Part shown: piece by piece, positions 45,359 to 53,091 of the stretch
How the letters are laid out: each line of letters starts with the position of its first letter
How positions within the stretch are numbered: the first letter of the stretch is position 1
DNA from: Vogesella fluminis
Lineage (GTDB): Bacteria; Pseudomonadota; Gammaproteobacteria; Burkholderiales; Chromobacteriaceae
Assembly: GCF_014652335.1 (NCBI RefSeq)
Contig: NZ_BMYP01000003.1
Coordinates: 58,022-122,021, forward strand
Direction of reading: 5' to 3'
Length of the DNA: 64,000 nt
Made by a program: the position numbers and the translations under genes
The notes under the pieces: generated by a model
What the model saw: only the letters and a program-made list of their open reading frames with translations
Database searches by the model: none
What the model was told of the DNA's origin: nothing

Positions 45359-46666
45359 CTATCCCTTGGTGTAGTAGTTTTCCCATGCCCACGTCAGCAG
45401 CTCCTCGCTCAGCTCCGGCTTGATACCCTGGTAAAAGGTGAAGTCGCGGATCTGTTCCAGCAAATCGCGTGGAATACAGGCGAGGAGGGGTTTGTCGTGC
45501 TTGCCGTGCAATTCATCAATCACAAACCGCAACCCCTGTTCGGTAAAAGGAATGCCCAAACGGGTGCAGTTCTGTTCGAAAATCGCGCGGTAGTCTTCTT
45601 CCTCAAGCGTGCCGATGTAAATCTTGTAACCGAGCCGGCGCAGAAATGCCTCGTCGGCCAGCGTGCTTGGCGGAATGTTGCTGGAGAAAATCACGATCAC
45701 GTCGAATGGCACCATGAACTTGGTGCCGGTATGCAGCGCCAGATAGTCCACCCGGCGATCCAGCGGCACAATCCAGCGATTCATCAGCATTTGTGGCGAA
45801 ACCAGCTGCCGCCCCAGGTCATCGATGATCAGCAAGCCATTGTTGGCCTTGACCTGTGGCGGCGCCTGGTAGAAGCGGGTATTGGGGTCGAAATCCAGAT
45901 CCAGCATCGACAGGGTCAATTCGCCGCCGGTGATCACCACCGGGCGCTGGCACTCTACCCAGCGCGCATCGTGCAGCGGCCCCTTGTCCAGCGAACTGCC
46001 GTGGCTACTAACCACGGGCTGGTGTACCAGCGGATCGAACAGCTGGATCACTTCGCTATCCACCAGCACGGCATAAGGAATGGCACAGTTGCCGGTCAAC
46101 AGGGTGGCCAGATGCTCCGAGACATACGTCTTGCCGCTGCCGGGAGGGCCGTATACCAGGATTGCCCGGCCGGAGTTCATCGCGGCGCCAAGCTGGTTCA
46201 TGGTGCTCTGGCGCAGGACGAACCCTTTGAAGCCTTCGGCCATCAGATCTTTGGTGACCTTCATATTGGCCACCGACTGACGCTGCACCGCATCGGTATA
46301 AGTCTGGAGCGTTACCGGGGCAGGGCCGGCGTAATGGCTTTTTTGCAGGAAGGTCTGGGTACGGTTGCGGCCAACGTCGGTCAGCGTGTAGGCGATGGTG
46401 GCTTCGGTCTCGTTACGGCCGGACACTTCACACAGTTGTTCGCTGCGCATGAAGGCCAGCAGCGGCTCTAGCACGCCGAGCGGCAGCCTGGAGTGGTTGA
46501 CCAGATCAACCAGCCGGGTCTGGCCGTGAAAGAAGAGGGTCTTGCAGAGCAGCTCCACCAGAAACAGGAAATCCAGCCCGGTTTCTTTTACAGTCTGCGG
46601 GGCGCGGGGCAAAATATCGCGAGGAGGAGTACTGCCCTTTAATTCCAAGCCGTCAGGATTGAACAT
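45359..46666 (-). CDS. Tad-linked AAA-family ATPase
   Basis: A 435-residue cytoplasmic ATPase. The N-terminal 120 residues look like a winged-helix region (LVDLVNHSRLPLGVLEPLLAFMRSEQLCEV); the ATPase core has Walker A VYGPPGSGKTYVSEHL near 165 and Walker B GLLIIDDLGRQ. It is not one of the canonical tad products, but its orientation and place between rcpC and tadV put it in the locus. GAGGAGG is 6 bases from ATG 46666, which is therefore preferred over the ATG at 46672. Its partner could be TadZ or TadA; that is a guess. Confidence 0.75.
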   Translation of the reverse strand: MFNPDGLELKGSTPPRDILPRAPQTVKETGLDFLFLVELLCKTLFFHGQTRLVDLVNHSRLPLGVLEPLLAFMRSEQLCEVSGRNETEATIAYTLTDVGRNRTQTFLQKSHYAGPAPVTLQTYTDAVQRQSVANMKVTKDLMAEGFKGFVLRQSTMNQLGAAMNSGRAILVYGPPGSGKTYVSEHLATLLTGNCAIPYAVLVDSEVIQLFDPLVHQPVVSSHGSSLDKGPLHDARWVECQRPVVITGGELTLSMLDLDFDPNTRFYQAPPQVKANNGLLIIDDLGRQLVSPQMLMNRWIVPLDRRVDYLALHTGTKFMVPFDVIVIFSSNIPPSTLADEAFLRRLGYKIYIGTLEEEDYRAIFEQNCTRLGIPFTEQGLRFVIDELHGKHDKPLLACIPRDLLEQIRDFTFYQGIKPELSEELLTWAWENYYTKG

Positions 46667-46846
46667 TTCCATCCTCCTCTCCAACACAAAAAACCGGACT
46701 GGTTATTTATGCAATGAGATATAGCCCAGCAAAAACCATTAACCAAGAATAATTTTCTGACTGCCAAACAACAAAAAATACACACAACAAAACAGCACAT
46801 GTACCCATCGGCGCACTGAATTCCTGATGCAAATGCATCTCAAAAA

Positions 46847-47425
46847 TCAAATTCCTTGCCAGACAAGATAACCTGCCGTGCCCATAGCAATGGCCATGGC
46901 ATAAGGCAAGGTTCCCACCGAGCCCGCCATATCATGAGTGGAAGCAAGCCCACCGCCTGCGGCCTTCATGAATCTCATGAAAATCATGAACTTCACATTG
47001 CCCAGCATCTGACGGAAAGCCTTCATTCTCAAAGAGAAAACCAAGGACAACACACCGCCTGCCAGCAAGGTGCACAACATCACGCCAAAGATGGCAGGTG
47101 AACCGGTAAAACATCCGACCATGGCCATCAGCTTGACATCTCCCGCCCCCATGACGCGCAACAGATAAAGTGGCAGGAATAAACCGAACCCGAACAACAA
47201 ACCCTTGAGCGCAGACAAAAATCCGTCACCACCCGGCAAGAAGGCCTGTACCAGCAGCCCGACAACCATGCCGGCAAGGACCAGCCTGTTTGGAATTTTT
47301 CTGCTCGCCATATCGGCAAAAACGGCAGCGAGGAGGAATCCAGCAAGCAGACCCAACCTCGCCCCGAATAAAGCACCCAGCGCTGCAGCTACCAGCCAAA
47401 CCCACCAGGCGTAAATTGACTTCAA
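46847..47425 (-). CDS. tadV: Flp prepilin peptidase TadV/CpaA
   Basis: A 192-residue inner-membrane aspartic peptidase (A24 family) that cleaves Flp prepilins and TadE/F pseudopilins. Both catalytic aspartates are seen, the first in AVFADMASRKIPNRL and the second in the GAGDVKLM motif. About six hydrophobic helices. It lacks the N-methylation domain, as TadV does. The gene and its flanks are richer in AT than most of the window. Confidence 0.9.
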   Translation of the reverse strand: MKSIYAWWVWLVAAALGALFGARLGLLAGFLLAAVFADMASRKIPNRLVLAGMVVGLLVQAFLPGGDGFLSALKGLLFGFGLFLPLYLLRVMGAGDVKLMAMVGCFTGSPAIFGVMLCTLLAGGVLSLVFSLRMKAFRQMLGNVKFMIFMRFMKAAGGGLASTHDMAGSVGTLPYAMAIAMGTAGYLVWQGI

Positions 47426-47457
47426 TTTAGTTACCCCTTGTGTAATTTGATGGCATG

Positions 47458-47640
47458 CTATAGTGCGGCGGACAGCGACGATGCAATGTTTTGAAACACC
47501 CGAACCAGGTTCTGACCAACAGCAGTAACCGATGCAATAATAACCACGGCGATCAGTGCTGCAATAAGGCCATACTCAATGGCAGTAACGCCATCTTCCT
47601 CTTGCAAAAAATTTTTTGCGAAAACTGCGACCTTGTCCAT
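47458..47640 (-). CDS. flp: Flp-type pilin 1
   Basis: A 60-residue major pilin precursor: a short charged leader ending FLQEEDG, then VTAIEYGLIAALIAVVIIASV, with Glu-Tyr at the Flp signature positions. Cleavage by TadV after the Gly gives a mature pilin of about 40 residues. AGGAGG precedes the ATG at 47640; the longer frame upstream is not the start. One of two pilin genes in tandem. Confidence 0.92.
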   Translation of the reverse strand: MDKVAVFAKNFLQEEDGVTAIEYGLIAALIAVVIIASVTAVGQNLVRVFQNIASSLSAAL

Positions 47641-47703
47641 TTTTAACACCTCCTGAAAACATGAAAAAACGGCAGACCCACCAGCCAGTATGACTACAAA
47701 AGC

Positions 47704-47723
47704 TGCACCAGATATCATGGTGC
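47704..47723 (-). terminator. Possible weak terminator or attenuator between the two Flp genes
   Basis: GCACCA and TGGTGC pair around a 7-base loop; on the minus strand AGCTTTTG follows, a poor T-run. It could partly stop transcription after the first pilin gene so that pilin is made in excess. Confidence 0.3.
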
Positions 47724-47835
47724 CTATCTTGTCATGGTATTTCTTGATGCATGCTGGCATCTTGAAAGCCACAACAATTACATGAAGATTCACAATGGCA
47801 AACTAGCCAATAACAAAGAATTGTCAAGAATTCTT

Positions 47836-48030
47836 CTAAATCGCGGCTGCAACAGCCACACCCACTTCAGCTGCAACGTTAGCAAACAGTGCCTGAAGAT
47901 TCAGGCCGGTGCTGGTTACGGCTGTCACAATAACGACTGCAATCAATGCGCCAAGAAGTGCATATTCCACGGCAGTAGCGCCATCCTCATTGGAAAAGAT
48001 TCGCTTTAAATGCGACAAGATAATCTTCAT
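47836..48030 (-). CDS. flp: Flp-type pilin 2
   Basis: A 64-residue pilin precursor: MKIILSHLKRIFSNEDG leader, then ATAVEYALLGALIAVVIVTAV with the Flp Glu-Tyr signature. GGAGGTGG precedes the ATG at 48030. It is the first gene of the Tad locus and differs from pilin 1 along its C-terminal half, so pili may be mixed or the two used in different conditions. Confidence 0.92.
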   Translation of the reverse strand: MKIILSHLKRIFSNEDGATAVEYALLGALIAVVIVTAVTSTGLNLQALFANVAAEVGVAVAAAI

Positions 48031-48309
48031 GGCGCCACCTCCGGGAGGATAGAAGCAAAACATTAATAAGCAACGCACCCTGATGCTATGAAAAATTTGT
48101 AACAACTGGCATAGAAATGGCATCATTCAAAAGAAATATTTATGTCAGTTGCCATGTTTCCTTGTTCTAGATCACGGCACAGTCATTGTCAAACGATTGC
48201 GAACTACAATTTGTTGGCTATAGTGCAGCACAGATATGACCTGATAATTTCGTTTGACTACATGGCATCTGCTGATCAGCCGCTACACCGTGCTTTGGGG
48301 GATTGCATA
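48031..48309. other. Intergenic region between divergent flp and the GT-C gene
   Basis: An AT-rich 279-base region that must hold the Tad-locus promoter and that of the glycan cluster. The open frame extending upstream from the GT-C gene has no recognisable product. No clean sigma-70 or sigma-54 box pair stood out. Confidence 0.5.
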
Positions 48310-49887
48310 ATGATTAACTTGAAAGTAAAACCCACGCCATCAGTTGTTGTTTTTATAGTTGTGCTTATCATTATGTCTCTCTTCCCCAATCTCGAGGATC
48401 CTGATTTTTATTGGCATTTAAAAACCGGAGAGCTGATCGTTACATCAGGGCAGCTGCCGCAGCATGACATCTTCACCTTCACCAGCTATGGAAACCCGTG
48501 GGTTCTCTCTGAGTGGTTGAGCCAGGTAGTTTTTTTCTTGAGCTACCAGCTGGCTGGTCTGCAGGGTATTGCCGTACTCACGGCATCGATTTTTATGCTG
48601 TGCTGGATCGTTACTTACAAAACCTGTCTGGATGTCCTGCGAGATGAAGGAAAGGCAGTCATTGTTCTCATTTTGTTTTGCGGTGCCATGGGCGCTGTTG
48701 CACCTCGCCCCCACATATTTACCTTCTTGTTTTTTGCAATGATTCTTGGAAAGCTTTTTTCGTTTAAATATGGAAATGGTAATATTGGTTTCTTGTCAAT
48801 ACCAGTGATCATGGTTCTCTGGGCAAACATGCATGGCGGGTTTTTCATCGGACTGGTACTGATTTTTGCATTTGCCACAACTGAGTGGATTCGCTATTAC
48901 ATGTCATCAGAAAAAGATGACGCCATGAGAAAAAGACTGGAAAAACTAAGCTTGGTGGCGGTGCTTGGTTTGCTTGCGACAGCTATCAATCCCCATGGCT
49001 TTCATTATTGGATTTATCCATACCAGGCTATCGTCTCCTCTGGCGATACCACTTTTATTAGCGAGTGGCAATCGCCAAATTTCCACCAGCCATTTTATCA
49101 ATACTTCCTTGTTATTGTTTTTTTGTACTTTATCAATATGGTGTACTCAAGTCGCCGATCCGACATCACGGAAACCATCGTGCCACTCATTTTTATTGGC
49201 GGAGCATTTTTTTCAGTAAGAAATCTTCCATTGGCTGGTCTGATCATGGCGCCTCATGCGGCAATCTTCTATCGCGAGCTGAAGTTGGCAGAGTTCATCA
49301 GCCGGATCAGAAAAAACCGCAATGACAATATTCAGCAATCCAGACAGGCATCAGCCTTGGGAAAACTGCTCTCATCCGGAAATAAGCAAGTTGGCGAAGC
49401 GGAAACCATGATCAATTGGCTGATAATGATTGCATCAATAGTGGCCATCTCGCTGCACTATCCGGCCAGAAAAAAAGAAGTCGAATCCAGAATTTCAGAC
49501 TTGCTCCCGGTGAAGGCCGTCGATTTTGTTGTAAAAAACGGGATTAAGGGGAATATTTTCAATACCTATCACTATGGTGGCTACTTGATATACCGGCTGC
49601 ATCCCGTACAAAAGATCTTTGTTTATGGCAGGACAGATATCTATAAAGGTAACTTCATCAAGGAGTATCTTGAGATGTACAGTGGAGGAGAGAACTGGAA
49701 GAAATATTTCTATAAAAACAATATTGATTATGTAATTTGTGAAAATCTGGCTCCCATCAGGCAGTTACTCCTGTCCAGCAATGATTTCAAGCTTGTTTTT
49801 AATGATGGCAAACATTCTGTTCTGCTAAAAAACAATCAAAAGTATAAAGACATCATTAAAAGGTATTCGCCTTCCATTGAAATTTAG
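48310..49887 (+). CDS. GT-C-type membrane glycosyltransferase-like protein
   Basis: A 525-residue inner-membrane protein with about ten hydrophobic helices and a hydrophilic C-terminal part (about 415-525). The N-terminal loop LEDPDFYWHLKTGELIVTSG and FTSYGNPWVLSEWLS fit the first external loop of GT-C enzymes that use polyprenyl-phosphate sugars; the Asp-Asp/Glu-type residues are present. It probably adds a sugar outside the cell. The gene is markedly AT-rich. ATG 48310 follows GGGGGAT. A GT2 transferase and a flippase-like protein lie downstream, the classical three-part arrangement. Confidence 0.65.
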   Translation: MINLKVKPTPSVVVFIVVLIIMSLFPNLEDPDFYWHLKTGELIVTSGQLPQHDIFTFTSYGNPWVLSEWLSQVVFFLSYQLAGLQGIAVLTASIFMLCWIVTYKTCLDVLRDEGKAVIVLILFCGAMGAVAPRPHIFTFLFFAMILGKLFSFKYGNGNIGFLSIPVIMVLWANMHGGFFIGLVLIFAFATTEWIRYYMSSEKDDAMRKRLEKLSLVAVLGLLATAINPHGFHYWIYPYQAIVSSGDTTFISEWQSPNFHQPFYQYFLVIVFLYFINMVYSSRRSDITETIVPLIFIGGAFFSVRNLPLAGLIMAPHAAIFYRELKLAEFISRIRKNRNDNIQQSRQASALGKLLSSGNKQVGEAETMINWLIMIASIVAISLHYPARKKEVESRISDLLPVKAVDFVVKNGIKGNIFNTYHYGGYLIYRLHPVQKIFVYGRTDIYKGNFIKEYLEMYSGGENWKKYFYKNNIDYVICENLAPIRQLLLSSNDFKLVFNDGKHSVLLKNNQKYKDIIKRYSPSIEI

Positions 49888-49936
49888 CAGTACGGCAAGT
49901 GCTGCAATAACGCCATTGAAGCCAACTGGAGGCGAC

Positions 49937-50761
49937 ATGCTATCTAGTCAGAGAACCGCCGATGCCTTTGCCAACTCCTGGAACAACCTGCCAGCCGGCT
50001 CCGTTTACACCCGCGACCAGTTTACGGACTGGATGAGTCCGCTCACCGCGGCCGATATCGCCGGGCGCCAGGTACTGGAGCTGGGTTGCGGCAACGGTAG
50101 CCAGATGCTGCATCTGCTGGACTGGAAACCGGCTTTTGTCGAAGGGGTAGATCTGGGCGATGCCATTCTTTCCGCCTGCAAGAATCTGGCGGGCAGGCCG
50201 GAGGAAAACTGGAAAATCACGAAAAGTGACATGACCACCTTTTGTGGACCGGGCCATGACCTGGTTTACTCCATCGGGGTGCTGCATCACCTGGACTGCC
50301 CCATGGATGGCTTCGATGCGGTGATCCGCAATGTCAAACCCGGCGGCCGCTTTCATTGCTGGGTCTACGCGGAGGAGGGCAACAGCGTGATCATCAAACT
50401 GGTCGACCCCTTACGCAAGATGACGTCGCACCTGCCGTGGTGGCTGACCAAGTACGGCGTGGCGACCCCGCTGGCGGTACCGTTTTTCCTTTATGCCAAA
50501 ACCGTCACGGCCTTGGCCGGCATCAGCGGCGTGGAAAAGCTGCCGCTGTACCAGTACTGCCGCTGGATCAGCAATCGCAACTTCCGGTTTTTCAGGCATG
50601 TCGCCTTTGACCAGCTGGTCACTCCGCAAACGGTCTATATCAACAGGGCGACGATCGAGTCCTGGCTGGCTGGCCATGCCGATATCGACCAGCACAGCAC
50701 CTATATCATCATGAGAAATGGCAACTCCTGGAAGTTTGGCGGCAGGCGCAAGGAGGCATAG
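49937..50761 (+). CDS. SAM-dependent methyltransferase, first of two
   Basis: A 274-residue class I methyltransferase with the SAM motif I VLELGCGNGSQML (near 48-60), an acidic GVDL after it, and motif IV-like SIGVLHHLDCP. The C-terminal half has a membrane-like segment (GVATPLAVPFFLYAKTVTALAG), so the protein may attach to the membrane. GGAGG at 49928 fixes the ATG at 49937. Its substrate is likely a glycan or lipid precursor from the cluster. Confidence 0.75.
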   Translation: MLSSQRTADAFANSWNNLPAGSVYTRDQFTDWMSPLTAADIAGRQVLELGCGNGSQMLHLLDWKPAFVEGVDLGDAILSACKNLAGRPEENWKITKSDMTTFCGPGHDLVYSIGVLHHLDCPMDGFDAVIRNVKPGGRFHCWVYAEEGNSVIIKLVDPLRKMTSHLPWWLTKYGVATPLAVPFFLYAKTVTALAGISGVEKLPLYQYCRWISNRNFRFFRHVAFDQLVTPQTVYINRATIESWLAGHADIDQHSTYIIMRNGNSWKFGGRRKEA

Positions 50762-50763
50762 CG

Positions 50764-51699
50764 ATGCAGATCGCCGAGAAGTTCATGACCATGCTGCGTT
50801 GCCCGCTTTCGGGCGCACCGTTGCAGCAAGGCGACCATGGGCTGGCCAGCCGCGACGGCAGCCTGCACTACCGGATCAGCCCGTCCGGCGTGCCGCTGTT
50901 TGCTGAACACTTCTGCACCGACGACGCCAAACGCCAGCAAGCCCATTTCGAAAAAATTGCCGGCATCTATATCAACAATCTCGGCTACCCGCATACGCAG
51001 GAGTATTCGGCCTACCTTGACCGTGCCTTTCTCGACATCGCCGCCGAGGCAAAGCTGGGCAGTACCGCGGAGATCTGTTGCGGCAGTGGCGAGGCGTTCC
51101 GGCTGCTGGGCAACAAGGTCGGCACCGGGCTGGGCATCGACATCTCGCTGTCGATGCTGGAGGCGGCCAAGAGCAGCCTGCGAGATGCCGATCAGTATTG
51201 CTTTGTACAAGGCGACGCCACCGGTCTGCCGCTGGCTGACAACCTGTTTGACAGTGTTTTCATCATCGGCGGCATTCACCACGTCAACGACCGGCAGCGG
51301 CTGTTTCAAGAGGTCTTCCGGATACTGAAGCCGGGCGGGCGTTTTTACTGGCGCGAGCCGGTCAGTGATTTTTTCCTCTGGCGCTGGCTGCGCGCGCTGA
51401 TTTACCGCCTGTCGCCATCGCTGGACGATAAAACCGAGCGACCGCTGCTGTACCGGGAAACGGTGCCACCGCTTGAAAACGCCGGCTTTGTACTCAAGAC
51501 CTGGCAAACCTACGGCTTTTTCGGCTATTGCCTGCTGATGAATAGCGATGTGCTGGTTTTCAACAGGGCGTTCCGCTACATACCCAGGATACGTCTGGTC
51601 ACAAGGTTGGCCGCAAGGCTGGACCACGCCATCACCAGCCTGAAGCCGTTCCGGCGCTATGGCTTGATCGTTATCGGCATGGCTGAGAAACCAGGATGA
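50764..51699 (+). CDS. SAM-dependent methyltransferase, second of two
   Basis: A 311-residue protein with a short N-terminal region (LRCPLSGAPLQQGDHGLASRDGSLHYRISPSGVPLF) resembling the Trm112-like head of sugar methyltransferases, then a class I core (AEICCGSGEAFRLL, GTGLGIDISLSML, FIIGGIHHVNDRQRLFQEVFRILKPGG). The motif I glycines are partly replaced (ICCGSGEA). Two base pairs separate it from the first methyltransferase. A full repeat copy at 51603 encodes RLAAR. Confidence 0.75.
   Translation: MQIAEKFMTMLRCPLSGAPLQQGDHGLASRDGSLHYRISPSGVPLFAEHFCTDDAKRQQAHFEKIAGIYINNLGYPHTQEYSAYLDRAFLDIAAEAKLGSTAEICCGSGEAFRLLGNKVGTGLGIDISLSMLEAAKSSLRDADQYCFVQGDATGLPLADNLFDSVFIIGGIHHVNDRQRLFQEVFRILKPGGRFYWREPVSDFFLWRWLRALIYRLSPSLDDKTERPLLYRETVPPLENAGFVLKTWQTYGFFGYCLLMNSDVLVFNRAFRYIPRIRLVTRLAARLDHAITSLKPFRRYGLIVIGMAEKPG
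51603..51616 (+). repeat. Full-length uptake-like repeat inside the second methyltransferase gene
   Basis: Exact 14/14 copy on the plus strand, read as RLAAR, near the 3' end of the gene. Confidence 0.65.
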
Positions 51700-52049
51700 A
51701 CACGGCAAAAATGCGCTTAGTCGTTTATTACATAATCATGGTTGGCATGACGGTTGCGGCCAACCTTTTGCTCAAGTCCGGGGCCGAAAAATCCGGCAAC
51801 AGCCTGATTGAGCTGTTCAATATCAGGATCTTGTTCGGTTTTGTTTTCTTCGGGTTGGCCGCGTGTTTTTACATTCTGGTGCTGACCAGATTACCGTTGA
51901 ATGTCGCGCAATCCTTTGCCGCCATCCAGTTTGTTGCCGTGATCATGGCCGCGCACTTTTTTCTGGGTGAGCCGATTGATATCACCAGGGCATTAGGCAT
52001 CTTTCTGATTTTCTGCGGGATAGTGCTGGTCGGGAAATCCAGTTTCTGA
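51696..52049 (+). CDS. Small DMT-type membrane protein, flippase-like
   Basis: A 117-residue protein with four hydrophobic helices (YYIIMVGMTVAANLLLKSG, LFGFVFFGLAACFYILVL, SFAAIQFVAVIMAAHFFLGE, ALGIFLIFCGIVLVG), like ArnE/ArnF or SMR-type proteins. In a cluster with a GT2 and a GT-C protein it probably flips an undecaprenyl-linked sugar. Its ATG overlaps the preceding stop codon. A full repeat copy at 51754-51767 encodes VAANL. Confidence 0.75.
   Translation: MNTAKMRLVVYYIIMVGMTVAANLLLKSGAEKSGNSLIELFNIRILFGFVFFGLAACFYILVLTRLPLNVAQSFAAIQFVAVIMAAHFFLGEPIDITRALGIFLIFCGIVLVGKSSF
51754..51767 (-). repeat. Full-length uptake-like repeat inside the flippase-like gene
   Basis: Exact 14/14 copy on the minus strand, read as VAANL; only 137 bases from the copy at 51603-51616 and in the opposite orientation. 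Confidence 0.65.
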
Positions 52050-52101
52050 GCAGCCATGCTGCGGTTTATTGCTTGTGCCATCCTGGAACGGGGAGGTACT
52101 C

Positions 52102-53091
52102 ATGATTTCCGTTATCGTGCCGGTGTATAACGAGGCCGACAATCTGGTCGCGCTTTACGAGCAGGCGGTGGTGGTTCTGCAAAAGCTGGAACAGCCGTGG
52201 GAGCTGATCTTCATCAACGATGGCAGCACCGATGGTAGCCAGGAGCGACTGGAAGAGTTGGCCGCAAGAGACCCGTGCGTGAAGGTCATCAAGTTCTGCC
52301 GGAATTTTGGCCAGACCGCGGCGATGATGGCGGGGGTCGATTACGCGGAAGGGCACATCATCATCCCGATGGATGGCGACATGCAGAACGACCCGGAGGA
52401 TATTCCGCGCTTGCTGGACAAGCTGGAGCAGGGGTTTGACGTGGTGTCCGGCTGGAGACAAGACCGCAAGGACAGCCCGATCAAGCGCAACTTTGTCAGC
52501 CGTGTCGCCAACCGCATGATTTCGTCGATTTCCGGCGTGCACCTGCATGACTATGGTTGCTCGCTGAAGGCGTACCGCAAAGACGTGATCAAGGGCGTGC
52601 GCCTGTACGGTGAAATGCATCGTTTTATCCCGATTTACGCCAGCTGGTTTGGTGCCCGCATTGCCGAGATCCCGGTGCTGCATCATCCGCGACAGAATGG
52701 TGTTTCAAAGTATGGCCTGGGCCGCATCGTCAAGGTCATCCTCGACCTGATGGTGGTGAACTTCCTGTCCAAATACGCCGGCAAACCGATGTATCTTTTC
52801 GGCGCCGCCGGCCTGTTCATCCTGCTGATCAGCCTGCTCACCGGCGGCTGGGCGGTGTACCTGAAACTGGTGGAAGGGGTGTCTTTCATCTCGACCCCGC
52901 TGCCGCTGCTGGTGGTGATGACCGGGGTGACCGGCTTCATGTGCATCCTGATGGGGCTGCTGGCGGAGTTGCTGATCCGCACCTATTACGAAGCGCAGGG
53001 CAAGAGCGTGTATCTGGTTGGCAAGACGCTCAATATCAAGGCGCGGTGCGCAACGAGGGCGGCCAGATGTGTGGAATCGTCGGATTTGTAG
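52102..53091 (+). CDS. GT2 polyprenyl-phosphate glycosyltransferase (GtrB/ArnC/DPM1-like)
   Basis: A 329-residue protein with a GT-A domain (ISVIVPVYNEADNL, FINDGSTDGSQE, PMDGDMQNDPEDIP with the metal-binding DGD, HPRQNGVSKYGLGR) and two C-terminal transmembrane helices. It should load a sugar on undecaprenyl phosphate for use by the GT-C protein. ATG 52102 follows GGGGAGG. It overlaps the following asnB-like gene by 25 bases. A repeat core lies at 52257. Confidence 0.85.
   Translation: MISVIVPVYNEADNLVALYEQAVVVLQKLEQPWELIFINDGSTDGSQERLEELAARDPCVKVIKFCRNFGQTAAMMAGVDYAEGHIIIPMDGDMQNDPEDIPRLLDKLEQGFDVVSGWRQDRKDSPIKRNFVSRVANRMISSISGVHLHDYGCSLKAYRKDVIKGVRLYGEMHRFIPIYASWFGARIAEIPVLHHPRQNGVSKYGLGRIVKVILDLMVVNFLSKYAGKPMYLFGAAGLFILLISLLTGGWAVYLKLVEGVSFISTPLPLLVVMTGVTGFMCILMGLLAELLIRTYYEAQGKSVYLVGKTLNIKARCATRAARCVESSDL

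Noticed and set aside
48142..48309. Longer start of the GT-C gene at 48142
   Set aside because: The extra 56 residues look random, whereas ATG 48310 has a ribosome site and opens with the first membrane helix.
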